A stretch of 56,180 bases of DNA. Origin: FW021-bin31 sp964467635 (GTDB lineage Bacteria; Bacteroidota; Bacteroidia; Chitinophagales; Chitinophagaceae). Shown here one piece after another: positions 8,220-16,805 of this stretch. Below the pieces are notes generated by a model. The model was given only the letters and a program-made list of their open reading frames with translations. It was not told where the DNA came from and did no database searches. The position numbers and the translations under genes were made by a program. Each line of letters starts with the position of its first letter. Position 1 is the stretch's first letter. Location of the stretch: the NCBI GenBank assembly GCA_964467635.1, contig CAYXRN010000006.1, forward strand, positions 1 through 56,180, given 5' to 3'.

Positions 8220-9962
8220 TTAAATGTTTCTTTTTTTCATTTCTCCCATCAGGTGTTCGGATGCCCTCCAGGCGAGTGCCAAAATAGTCCAGGTCGGATT
8301 TTTGTCTGCTTGTGATACAAATGGTCCTCCATCCATGATGTAGAGGTTTTTACAATCATGGGCCTGGTTGTATTTATTCACAACAGATTTTTGCGGGTTG
8401 TTGCCCATCCGGGTGGTGCCCACTTCATGGATGATGCGTCCCGGGTTTTCCAAGCCGTAATTGCTTTCCGGCCCCGCTTTGCTTCCCGTGGGAATAGCCC
8501 CCATGTTGTGTAAGATCTCCTCGAAGGTATCCTGCATGTGTTTTGCTTGCTTGATCTCATGATCGCTCCATGTGTAATGGAAACGCAGCACGGGGATACC
8601 GTACCTGTCCACGGTATTGGGGTCGATCTCACAATAGTTGTCCTCACGTGCAATGCATTCTCCGCGCCCGGCCATGCCTACGCCGGCCCCATAAAAATAG
8701 CGGTAATCATCTTTCAATGAAGCGCCATAGCCACCCCCTGCCTTTTTCTTACCGTTCCGATCGGGGTAGGTGCCGTTCATCCCTTCTATTCCCCAGCCAA
8801 ATCCATAACCCGGCATGCCCATACCGCCCCAATATTCAATGTGATAACCCCGTGGGAAGTCCAGTTTTTTATTGTCCAGCCACCAGGGAGAATATACATG
8901 CATGCCGCCTACGCCGTCTTCATTATAGCGTTTGCGGCCAAAGAGTTCAGGGATAATGCCTCCCCGGGAAGCTCCGGTGGAGTCATGTAAATATTTTCCG
9001 GCCACATTACTGGAATTGGCAAGACCGTTGGGATGTTGCGCTGACTTGGAATTCAACAACAAACGGGCGGATTCGCAGGCGCTGGCTGCTAAAACTACCG
9101 TTTTAGCTTTTACCTGGTATTCCTGCAGATCCATTTTATTAATATAGGAAACCCCGTTGGCTTTCCCGTCGCCATCGGTCAATATTTCCCGGGCCATCGC
9201 ATTGGTGAAGACATCCACATTTCCGGTTTTCAATGCCGGAACGACCAATACGGAAGAAGAGGAAAAGTCGGCGTATACCTGGCAACTTCTGGAGCATTGT
9301 GAGCAATAAAAGCAAACCTGTCTTTCCTTATTGATTGGACGTGTGAGCATGGAAAGACGGCTCGGAATAACGGTGACCCCCGCTTTGCGCGCGCCCTCTT
9401 CTATGAATAATTCATGAAGACGCGGTTTGGGAGGAGGCAGAAAGTGTCCGTCCGGTTCGTTGCGTAAGCCTTCATCGGTTCCAAAGACACCGATCAGCTT
9501 ATCTACCTTATCATAGTAGGGGGCTACATCGTCGTAGCTGATCGGCCAGTCATCCCCCAGGCCGTCCACACTTTTGTGCTTAAAATCCCGGGGACCGAAA
9601 CGCAAAGATATCCGTCCCCAATGGTTGGTTCGGCCGCCGATCATGCGGGACCGAAACCAGTCAAATTCTGTTCCGGCCGCCTTGGTATACGGTTCTCCGT
9701 CAATGCTCCAACCGCCCCATGCGGCGTCAAAATCGCCAAAAGGCCGGGTGGTACCGGCTCCCCTGCGTGGAGACTGGTAAGACCATTTTAATTGTGTGAT
9801 GTACTTGGGATCCTTGGGGTCGAATTCGCCGCCTGCTTCCAGTAGTGCAATCTTGTATCCTGCTTTAGACAATAAATACGCGGCCATCCCTCCACCGGCT
9901 CCTGATCCTATAATACAGACGTCATAAACCTTGGATGGCTTTTTAATTTGAAATGCTGCCAT
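8220..9962 (-). CDS. GMC family FAD oxidoreductase (sugar/glycoside dehydrogenase catalytic subunit)
   Basis: A 580-residue flavoprotein. IIGSGAGGGMAAYLL near residue 18 is the FAD-binding dinucleotide fold, and GTEFDWFRSRMIGGRTNHWG is typical of the gluconate-dehydrogenase-like branch. The C-terminal HEVGTTRMG carries the likely catalytic histidine, with the following NPTWTI segment giving the second site residue. Around residues 217-227 there is a cysteine cluster C-x2-C-x2-C-x3-C, suggestive of the iron-sulfur site described for bacterial FAD-glucose dehydrogenases. It has no own Tat signal and probably co-exports with the adjacent subunit-3 lipoprotein. No cytochrome c subunit gene is nearby, so the electron acceptor is unclear. 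Likely oxidises the C3 hydroxyl of glycosides, by context. Confidence 0.88.
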   Translation of the reverse strand: MAAFQIKKPSKVYDVCIIGSGAGGGMAAYLLSKAGYKIALLEAGGEFDPKDPKYITQLKWSYQSPRRGAGTTRPFGDFDAAWGGWSIDGEPYTKAAGTEFDWFRSRMIGGRTNHWGRISLRFGPRDFKHKSVDGLGDDWPISYDDVAPYYDKVDKLIGVFGTDEGLRNEPDGHFLPPPKPRLHELFIEEGARKAGVTVIPSRLSMLTRPINKERQVCFYCSQCSRSCQVYADFSSSSVLVVPALKTGNVDVFTNAMAREILTDGDGKANGVSYINKMDLQEYQVKAKTVVLAASACESARLLLNSKSAQHPNGLANSSNVAGKYLHDSTGASRGGIIPELFGRKRYNEDGVGGMHVYSPWWLDNKKLDFPRGYHIEYWGGMGMPGYGFGWGIEGMNGTYPDRNGKKKAGGGYGASLKDDYRYFYGAGVGMAGRGECIAREDNYCEIDPNTVDRYGIPVLRFHYTWSDHEIKQAKHMQDTFEEILHNMGAIPTGSKAGPESNYGLENPGRIIHEVGTTRMGNNPQKSVVNKYNQAHDCKNLYIMDGGPFVSQADKNPTWTILALAWRASEHLMGEMKKRNI

Positions 9963-10100
9963 AATGTGTTTAAATAATAAGACTTGTTTTGAGAAACGAA
10001 GCTCAAGATACAGTAATTTTTATGAGATTTTTAATATTTTTAGCTTGGTGGAAAAAAAATTAACAAATTGGTTGTAAACTGTGATAAATGGTTTTAGCAC

Positions 10101-11609
10101 CTAGGGTAATTCCTTTACCCGGAGATTGCGAAAATACACTACAGCGCCATGGCCGAGGAAGCCAATGTGTCCTTTTTTATTTTTCAATCCCGGGTGGTCC
10201 CGGTGGTCCATCGTGCCATGGGCTATTGCTGAGGCAATGTCGCCATCGACGATGACATGTCCATTGAGCGTAACCGTTATTTTTGTTCCGTCTGCTCTAA
10301 TTTCCTCTTCGTTCCATTGACCGACCGGCTTCAGGTAGCCGCGCTTTGCGGGAATAACCCCATAGACGGAACCGTGATATTGATACAGATGCAAGTGGCT
10401 GAATTTATCAGCCGTGTTGTCCAGTACCTGGATTTCCATTCCCTGGTAAGCAGCATTGCCTTTCAGCGGGGCGCGGATGCCGATGCCGTTGTTGGCACCG
10501 GGTGTTAGCTTAAACTGAAAACGAAAGACAAAGTTCCCATATTCTTCTTCGGTATAGAGGTTTCCGCCACTGCCATGTCCTGGATGCACGACGATAGCGC
10601 CGTTTTCCACTTTGTATCCCGCCTTGTTGCCCGTCCAGCCGTCCAAGTTTTTTCCGTTGAATAAGCGTTCAAACCCTGCCTTTTTCTCGGCTGCCGACAA
10701 GGTGTTGGGCGTTGCTTTCTCCGTATCTGCATTGAGGCGCTCCTCAAACTTCATAACCGCCTGGTATACGCCGGGATTGTCTTTGGCATCCACTTTTTGC
10801 TCCAGCTTGGAGCGGAATTGCCGGGCAGCTTTCAGGTGACCATCGGCGATTAAGCGGTGGATAAAAAGCATACAGTTGGCGGTGGCATTAGCCGGCGCGT
10901 AATGGAAGTCCTCTTTTTTAGCAGCTTTAAGCAACGGCTTGGCGGAACTGGGGGCTCCGATGGACGCCAGCGCATACAACGCCACCTTTTTTAATGCAGG
11001 ATCATTACCCTTAACAAAAGGGGTGATCAGCTTCACCGCTTCCTTGTCTCGGCAATCGCCCAAAGCTTGAATCAACGGAATGCGGTTTGCGGCAGTCGCC
11101 TTTTGCAGGGCTTCCCGCAAAACTTTCTTTGCATCGGCAGAGCCAATAGTCGCCAGTGCCTGGGCGGCTGAATGGGACAAAAAGACATCCGCCAAAAAGG
11201 GCTGTAGAAAGGGAATGGCATCTGCTTTTCCCATCAATTGCAATTGCCGGATTAAGAATTGCTTGTTCATTTTGCCGGAGGTCGCAAGCAGTGCCTCCCC
11301 ATAGGCCTCGACAGCGGTTTGGCGCAGGGTTTCCCTGCCCGGCCTCATGACGTATCCCGCATATCCATTTAATGCGTATTGCAGGGGGGTGTTTTCCTGG
11401 CTGCCATATGGTTTCAGTTGCTTGGCCAGGGCAGTGAGTTGCCCGGCATCCAGTTTTTCTATGGCCGCCATGGCGTCGAGGTATTGTACCTCATTATCCG
11501 GGCGGTAATCGGGTGCTTCCCGGTAAGGAGTTGGCAGCGCAGGTGTTTGCGCCTGAACCACCGGGACGCACAGGGCTAAAAGAACAAAAGTGAACAGTAT
11601 TTTTCTCAT
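10101..11609 (-). CDS. DUF1080 (3-keto-disaccharide hydrolase family) protein with HEAT-like repeats
   Basis: Exported 502-residue protein with signal peptide MRKILFTFVLLALCVPVVQA. Residues about 60-290 are Ala/Leu-rich helical repeats resembling HEAT/PBS-lyase repeats (for example AAQALATIGSADAKKVLREA). The C-terminal domain, from FERLFNGKNLDGW to FRNLRVKELP, is a DUF1080 concanavalin-like domain with the conserved YGNFVFRFQFKL, NNGIGIR and HLYQYHGSVYG segments. DUF1080 members cleave 3-keto-glycosides, giving a functional link to the GMC and Gfo/Idh genes flanking it. It lies 138 bases downstream of the Gfo/Idh-2 direction and upstream of none on its strand except the GMC gene, which reads the same way. 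Confidence 0.9.
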   Translation of the reverse strand: MRKILFTFVLLALCVPVVQAQTPALPTPYREAPDYRPDNEVQYLDAMAAIEKLDAGQLTALAKQLKPYGSQENTPLQYALNGYAGYVMRPGRETLRQTAVEAYGEALLATSGKMNKQFLIRQLQLMGKADAIPFLQPFLADVFLSHSAAQALATIGSADAKKVLREALQKATAANRIPLIQALGDCRDKEAVKLITPFVKGNDPALKKVALYALASIGAPSSAKPLLKAAKKEDFHYAPANATANCMLFIHRLIADGHLKAARQFRSKLEQKVDAKDNPGVYQAVMKFEERLNADTEKATPNTLSAAEKKAGFERLFNGKNLDGWTGNKAGYKVENGAIVVHPGHGSGGNLYTEEEYGNFVFRFQFKLTPGANNGIGIRAPLKGNAAYQGMEIQVLDNTADKFSHLHLYQYHGSVYGVIPAKRGYLKPVGQWNEEEIRADGTKITVTLNGHVIVDGDIASAIAHGTMDHRDHPGLKNKKGHIGFLGHGAVVYFRNLRVKELP

Positions 11610-11831
11610 TCGACTATACGTTTATGTTTGATTAATAACGGCAGTAGGCAGCGCATCGTAGGCGTTGCGGGCTAAAAAATCAGGAGAATTGGCCCCTGCT
11701 TTCTTGCCTCTCCTACTTACTTCACATATTGCTTTCCTGTTTCATATTCTTACCGTTGTATTTCTTTGCTTGCTTGTATATTTCATCGTGTACAAAGGTT
11801 AAAGGGATTGTTGCGGCTGTACTTTGCTGTT

Positions 11832-13133
11832 TTAGCCCATCATCCAAGGCGATTTCATCGGTTCATAAGACAAGCGGTTAGCCGCCTCGTCATCGAATCG
11901 AAGGGTTTCGGGATTAAAAGTCAAGGAACGGTTGAGCTGCACGGCCACTTTTGCCATATTGACCAACGTACAGGAGCGGAAGCCGTTTTGCTCATTGAGT
12001 GCAAATTTCTTTCGATCACGTACGGCTTCCAAAAAATCGGTAACCTGCGGTTCGGGGTCACTGTAATGGGCCAACTTCTTTTCCAGGTTCGGGATGTCCG
12101 ACTTAAACCCTTTGTACAGTTTTCCTTTCGGTCCTTCTATGTAAGGTGCGTTGACGTCTTTTCCTTCGCCATCGAGGATGATTCTGCAACCGTCTTCATA
12201 GGTAAACTCAACCCTTCTCCAGGGGGTGACAGCATAGGGATGTTGCTGCGGCGTATCTGCGTCCACCCGGATCGGGCTGGTGTGGTCTTTTCCTAAAATG
12301 TACTGGACCGGATCGAGGTAATGCTGTCCCATATCGCCCAATCCTCCGCCATCGTAATCCCAATAGCCCCGGAACTTTTGGTGTACATGCTTCGGATTGT
12401 AGGGGTGGTGAGGTGCCGGTCCCAGCCAGAATTCATAATCCAGCTCTTGAGGCACGGGCTCCTTCGGAAGATTCGGTTGTCCCGACCACAGGTCTAGTTT
12501 CCAGTTAAAGCCGGTATGCTTGCCGATAGTTACGGTCAGGGGCCAGCCCAGCAAGCCGCTTTCGACCAGTTTCTTGATGGGCTTTACGGTGGTGCCAAAG
12601 CCGTAAAAATTATCTTTGAATCGAAACCAGGTATTCAGCCGAAACACCCTTTCGTATTGTTCTACCACTTCTTTTAACCGCAGCCCTTCGCCTATGGTGC
12701 GGGTCATCGGCTTCTCACAAAAAACATCCTTTCCGGCCCTGGCGGCATCGGCGGCGATAATGCCATGCCAGTGCGGAGGGGTAGCGACGTGTACAATATC
12801 TACTTCGGGCAGGGTAATTAATTTGCGGTAATCGGTAAACGTCTTGACGCCCTTGTCTTTCAATTCGCGTAAGGCAATGGCGATATGGCTTTTGTCTACG
12901 TCACAAACAGCAACCACCCGCGTACCGTTATAGGGAAAGTGATTGCGTCCCATGCCGCCCACGCCCACTACGGCTTTGGTAAGCTGGTCGCTGGGGGCGA
13001 TAAATCCGCGACCTAAAACAGCACGGGGAACAATCGTAAACAAGGCGAGGGTACCCGCCGAGTTTCTGAGAAACGCACGGCGACTGTTTCTTTTACTTTC
13101 AATAAGAGATGCTTTCTCGTCAGATTTTTGCAT
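11832..13133 (-). CDS. Gfo/Idh/MocA family oxidoreductase, Tat-exported (second copy)
   Basis: Probable NAD(P)-dependent sugar oxidoreductase. The frame is open from 13208, but the start at 13133 (MQKSDEKAS) is preferred because it puts the twin-arginine signal NSRRAFLRNS near residue 18, giving a 433-residue protein. GVGGMGRNHF is the Rossmann turn. EKP is intact (FCEKPMTRTIGEG), unlike the QKP of the copy at 5942-7414. The beta domain contains GGGLGDMGQHYLDP, the GDxxxH motif with the likely catalytic Asp and His. It reads in the same direction as the DUF1080 gene, after a 222-base gap that could hold a separate promoter. Substrate unknown. Confidence 0.88.
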   Translation of the reverse strand: MQKSDEKASLIESKRNSRRAFLRNSAGTLALFTIVPRAVLGRGFIAPSDQLTKAVVGVGGMGRNHFPYNGTRVVAVCDVDKSHIAIALRELKDKGVKTFTDYRKLITLPEVDIVHVATPPHWHGIIAADAARAGKDVFCEKPMTRTIGEGLRLKEVVEQYERVFRLNTWFRFKDNFYGFGTTVKPIKKLVESGLLGWPLTVTIGKHTGFNWKLDLWSGQPNLPKEPVPQELDYEFWLGPAPHHPYNPKHVHQKFRGYWDYDGGGLGDMGQHYLDPVQYILGKDHTSPIRVDADTPQQHPYAVTPWRRVEFTYEDGCRIILDGEGKDVNAPYIEGPKGKLYKGFKSDIPNLEKKLAHYSDPEPQVTDFLEAVRDRKKFALNEQNGFRSCTLVNMAKVAVQLNRSLTFNPETLRFDDEAANRLSYEPMKSPWMMG

Positions 13134-13330
13134 TAAATAAATGTTTTTAAAGGAAATAAAACCCCGGTAGAAAAATCGGGAACAAGATAGGAGCATTTTT
13201 TTTAGCAAACAAGTTAAAATTTGCCGGCCGGAGTTTTGCTTTAGGTCGATTCGGTGCTGTGCCGCTTTAACTTCCCCGCCTTATGATGGATATGGCCCAT
13301 TTGGGATTGGGGATGACAACGGAAATTAAT

Positions 13331-14665
13331 TTACTCCCGGCTGACTTTCTGCAACGTCATCCTGGCGATGATTAAGTCATAGGCAGCCTGTAGATAAGCC
13401 GTTTTTGCTTGCTGATATTCATAGTTTGTGCCGACCAGATCCCCAACCAGCAGCCGGCCCTCGGAAAATAAATCGGTTGCCGCCTGCAGGTCCGCCCGCG
13501 CCAGGTCGATGTTTTTTTTCTTTTGCAAAAGCACTTTCTCCTTATAGGCAACATCTTGGTTAGCCTGTACGATTTCTAATTGCATCTCCAGGCGCCGCGA
13601 GCGTAAATTGGCCTGATTGGCCGCCTGCTGAAGTCGTAAAGCTTCTATTTTCTTCATCCGTTCCCATCCTGCTGTAATCGGTAGGTTAACGGACAGGCCG
13701 ATATAACTGTTGCCATACCAGTTGTCATTATTAAGCAGATCAAATTTATTGTCAAAGTAATTGACGCCATAAAAGCCCCTTAACGAAACAAGGGGCAGGA
13801 AGCCCGCGCGGGTATTGTCCAGCTGAATAGCCGTCAGTTTTTTTTGTTGTTTCCACTTTTGCAAAGAGAGGTTGCCTGTGGGTTGGACAGGTACTTTGTT
13901 CAATTGATCCAACAGGCTTTGCAGGCTGTCTGTTAAGAAAAAGGAATACGTTTTTGCCGGATTGTAACCCATGTCCGCGAGCAGGCGGGCCTTAGCGGAA
14001 GCCCATATTTTAATGGCGTGAAAATAATTATTCAAGGCAGTATGTTTAGCTGCCTGTACCTGATTCAGCTCCGATCTTTTGAGCCGTCCGGCAGCATACT
14101 GTGCCTGGGTCATTTTTAATATTTTGCTTTTGCTAAGGGTGTCGGCAATAGCCAGCTTGAGTTGTTTTTTTGCAATAATACAGGAGGCGTAATCCTTTCC
14201 TATTTTAAAGCTTAATTGACTGGCCGTTATCTTCCGGTCGATTTCATGGAGGACTACTTGCTGTTGAGCGGCCTTCAACTGCCCGTGTTTGTCGGGGTTA
14301 AACAGATCTATGGTCGCGTTCAGCCCCGCATTACTGCTCCAGTTAGTTGAAAATTTCAGCGGCAGGAGCTGGCCTTCCGGCGCGTTGGGATCGAAAGCTT
14401 TTGCAGGAACCGGCGTAACAGGAATGATCAGGTTGCGCCTTAGGTCATAGTTGGCAGATACCTCCGGAATTTTTGTCCTTTTTGCCTGCGCCACCTGCTT
14501 TTGTGCGATAGCGGTGTTTAAGGTGCTGACCTGAAGATCAGGGTTGTGCTTTGAGGCTACCCGTCGCGCTTCTGCCAGCGAGAGGTTTTCGGGCAATGCA
14601 GGTTGTTGGGCAAAGGCCTGGTGGAGCGTACAGCCGGCTAAAATAATGGCGAGGAGTACTTTCAT
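13331..14665 (-). CDS. TolC-family outer-membrane efflux protein
   Basis: Outer-membrane channel of the export system encoded by the next three genes upstream. The 444-residue protein has signal peptide MKVLLAIILAGCTLHQAFAQ, followed by the two OEP repeats rich in long coiled-coil helices (LSLAEARRVASKHNPDLQ near residue 30 is the typical OEP start). The C-terminal helix contains FSEGRLLVGDLVGTNYEY, a TolC-type turn. It is 11 bases downstream of the permease gene and clearly in the same operon. No recognisable C-terminal aromatic residue is seen, which is common for TolC proteins. Confidence 0.92.
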   Translation of the reverse strand: MKVLLAIILAGCTLHQAFAQQPALPENLSLAEARRVASKHNPDLQVSTLNTAIAQKQVAQAKRTKIPEVSANYDLRRNLIIPVTPVPAKAFDPNAPEGQLLPLKFSTNWSSNAGLNATIDLFNPDKHGQLKAAQQQVVLHEIDRKITASQLSFKIGKDYASCIIAKKQLKLAIADTLSKSKILKMTQAQYAAGRLKRSELNQVQAAKHTALNNYFHAIKIWASAKARLLADMGYNPAKTYSFFLTDSLQSLLDQLNKVPVQPTGNLSLQKWKQQKKLTAIQLDNTRAGFLPLVSLRGFYGVNYFDNKFDLLNNDNWYGNSYIGLSVNLPITAGWERMKKIEALRLQQAANQANLRSRRLEMQLEIVQANQDVAYKEKVLLQKKKNIDLARADLQAATDLFSEGRLLVGDLVGTNYEYQQAKTAYLQAAYDLIIARMTLQKVSRE

Positions 14666-14676
14666 GGCGTTTAAAT

Positions 14677-15813
14677 TTATTTAAAAACAGAAGCTGGTTC
14701 GACTCGATTGATTTTTCTTATGGCAAAAAGAGAACCCCCTACCGAAATGAAAAGCGTAACAAACGCCAATAGGCCGATGAGCCCGGGAGAAAGTTCCAGA
14801 ATGAGTCCCGCCTGAGCTACGCCGCTTTTAAAAACGATCAGCAACAACAAGGCAATGACAAAGCCGATTGCGGCAAACAGCAGCGCCTGGGTTAAAATCA
14901 ATTTGCGCACATATCCGTGGGTAGCGCCGATGGCTTTAAAGGTTCCGTAATCCCGTAAACGATCCAGTACAGCTGAGTAAAGTGTCAGCCCGATAATAAA
15001 AAAGCCGGTGATGATGGCGAAGACAACCAAGGTCCCGAAACTAAGTCCCATGTTGGTCGTCTTCAACAGATGTTTCACCGTTGACGCTCTTAAATCTTCT
15101 ATCTTCCAGGCCCTTACCCCATAAAAAGTCCGGTTGATCGCAGCAGCAACCTCGTGGACATCGGCGCCCGGCTTTACCGTTACAGCGACAATGCTCACCT
15201 TGTCATTAGGAAAATGGCCATAAAAGCGGGCATTGTCTATATCGGTGTACATATAATGCCCTCCAAAAGCCTGGACATTTTTAGTTTCCACTTTAATTAC
15301 CGCGTTTTTACCATTAATTTCCAGCGAAGTACCCACGTCCAGCGCGGCATCTAACGTTTTTCTATCAAAATACTCTATAGATACGGTGTTGGGCTGCATC
15401 AGTGATAAAATATGTCCTTTTATAATTTTACCGGTATCGGGACCACCGGCGAAGACAGGTCCCCTGCTCCCGATAAGAATTACAGGGGATGATTTTCCAC
15501 CGCGCAGGGTGATGCTTGCATTGGCTACGACAATAGGGTAGGTGTTTGCTACCCCTTTTATGCTTCTTATTTCCCGGACCAGCCGGCTGTCTATCTGCGA
15601 CAATACATTGGCATTTTTCGTGGCATTGTCCACTACCCATATTTGTCCGGCCTTCGGGTTGGCGTTATCCATCAGGCCGCCCATCGCTTTGGTAATAAAA
15701 TGCAGGGTGCCCAACTGCTGTCCAATCAGAAAAACGCTTATCACAATCCCGGCGATGATACCAATGCTTTTAGCCCGGTCGTATTTCATGAATTTAATGG
15801 CAGTACGGATCAT
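14677..15813 (-). CDS. ABC transporter permease, DevC/FtsX-like
   Basis: Inner-membrane permease of 378 residues with one N-terminal membrane segment (SIGIIAGIVISVFLIGQQLG), a large periplasmic domain of about 220 residues, and three C-terminal segments ending at ISVGGSLFAIRKINRVEP. This is the FtsX/MacB topology, and the N-terminal residues resemble cyanobacterial DevC. Its ATG overlaps the TGA of the adaptor gene by 4 bases (ATGA), so the two are translationally coupled. With the ATPase and TolC protein it would form a tripartite exporter for a lipid, peptide or drug; the substrate is unknown. Confidence 0.9.
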   Translation of the reverse strand: MIRTAIKFMKYDRAKSIGIIAGIVISVFLIGQQLGTLHFITKAMGGLMDNANPKAGQIWVVDNATKNANVLSQIDSRLVREIRSIKGVANTYPIVVANASITLRGGKSSPVILIGSRGPVFAGGPDTGKIIKGHILSLMQPNTVSIEYFDRKTLDAALDVGTSLEINGKNAVIKVETKNVQAFGGHYMYTDIDNARFYGHFPNDKVSIVAVTVKPGADVHEVAAAINRTFYGVRAWKIEDLRASTVKHLLKTTNMGLSFGTLVVFAIITGFFIIGLTLYSAVLDRLRDYGTFKAIGATHGYVRKLILTQALLFAAIGFVIALLLLIVFKSGVAQAGLILELSPGLIGLLAFVTLFISVGGSLFAIRKINRVEPASVFK

Positions 15814-16763
15814 GGTCGGGCGTTTTTCAGGTATATGGTGCAGGCGACTTTGGTATTGATCAGTAAGTTCGCCGTGCTGTCCAGCCGTACTTTAAACCGC
15901 CGCACTCTCCGGTCCTGCAGCTCACCGGGTACATCGGTAAATAAAGATTTGTTGCTCAACGCCGGCGCAAGTGTGCTGACCGTCCCGGTGGTTATCGTCT
16001 GCTTGGCGCCTATGTGATGGATGCTTACTTTTTGTCCAATGGCCAGCCGGTTGGCGAACAGCTCATCGGCTTCGCCATGAACAACCAACGGGCCCTTCGC
16101 GGCAAAGGTGCCAAAGGACTCCAGGGGCTGAATGGCGCTTCCGACTTCTACGTTTATGTGCAAAACAACTCCATCGGCAGGCGCTTTGATTGTTTTTTCT
16201 TCGAGGGTGTGCTCTGCGGCCCTCCATTGAGCCCTTAGCTCCGCTAACTTGGATTGACCGATGGCTACCGCTTTTTCACTTTTGGCCAGCTGCACCTGCA
16301 GTACTTTTATATCGGTTCTCAGTTTTTGTACATTTTGCCTGGTTTCGGCGCCCGATTGAAGCAATTTTTCACTTGTGGACAGGATGCTGGTTTTTTCCTG
16401 CAGCTGCAACCGGTACTGGCCGGTGGCAATGCGGTCAGCTTCCACCTGTTGCTGCTGGGTAGCCATCTGTTTTTTGATTTGCCGTACTTTCAGCGCCGCA
16501 TCCGTGTGCGCCAGCGTCAGAATAACACCGCCCTTCTTGATACGGTCCCCTGCTTGCAGGGCCACCGACTTTACAATGCCGCCCACCTCAGCGGCTAAAT
16601 GGACAATCCCCGCTTCAGGCTCTACTTTTCCAATACCCACGACCTCGGTGATGCGAGCAGGAACCAGGGCAGAATCTTTAGCCTGCCCTTCCTCAGCGGG
16701 AGACCGCTTTGCACTGCAGGAAAACAACAGTAAAGAAACCAAAACAATCCAGGGGTGTCTCAT
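15810..16763 (-). CDS. HlyD-type periplasmic adaptor, predicted lipoprotein
   Basis: Membrane-fusion protein linking permease to TolC. Two starts are possible: ATG 16793 and ATG 16763. The second gives a clean signal (MRHPWIVLVSLLLFSC) with lipobox LFSC and 317 residues, and is chosen here. After the lipoyl-like half motif (GGIVKSVALQAGDRIKKG) comes a long coiled-coil hairpin of about 110 residues (rich in Q, K and A), the second lipoyl half (KAPADGVVLHINVEVG) and a beta-barrel domain. The cysteine anchor suggests attachment to a membrane by lipid rather than by a transmembrane helix. Overlaps the permease gene. Confidence 0.88.
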   Translation of the reverse strand: MRHPWIVLVSLLLFSCSAKRSPAEEGQAKDSALVPARITEVVGIGKVEPEAGIVHLAAEVGGIVKSVALQAGDRIKKGGVILTLAHTDAALKVRQIKKQMATQQQQVEADRIATGQYRLQLQEKTSILSTSEKLLQSGAETRQNVQKLRTDIKVLQVQLAKSEKAVAIGQSKLAELRAQWRAAEHTLEEKTIKAPADGVVLHINVEVGSAIQPLESFGTFAAKGPLVVHGEADELFANRLAIGQKVSIHHIGAKQTITTGTVSTLAPALSNKSLFTDVPGELQDRRVRRFKVRLDSTANLLINTKVACTIYLKNARP

Positions 16764-16805
16764 TCTTTTTTCATTTTTTTGTTGCGGTCTCATGGGGCGG
16801 GTGGT

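Noticed and set aside
11766..12296. Plus-strand 176-codon frame overlapping the second Gfo/Idh gene
   Set aside because: It is mostly antisense to the Gfo/Idh coding region, without signal or family motif.
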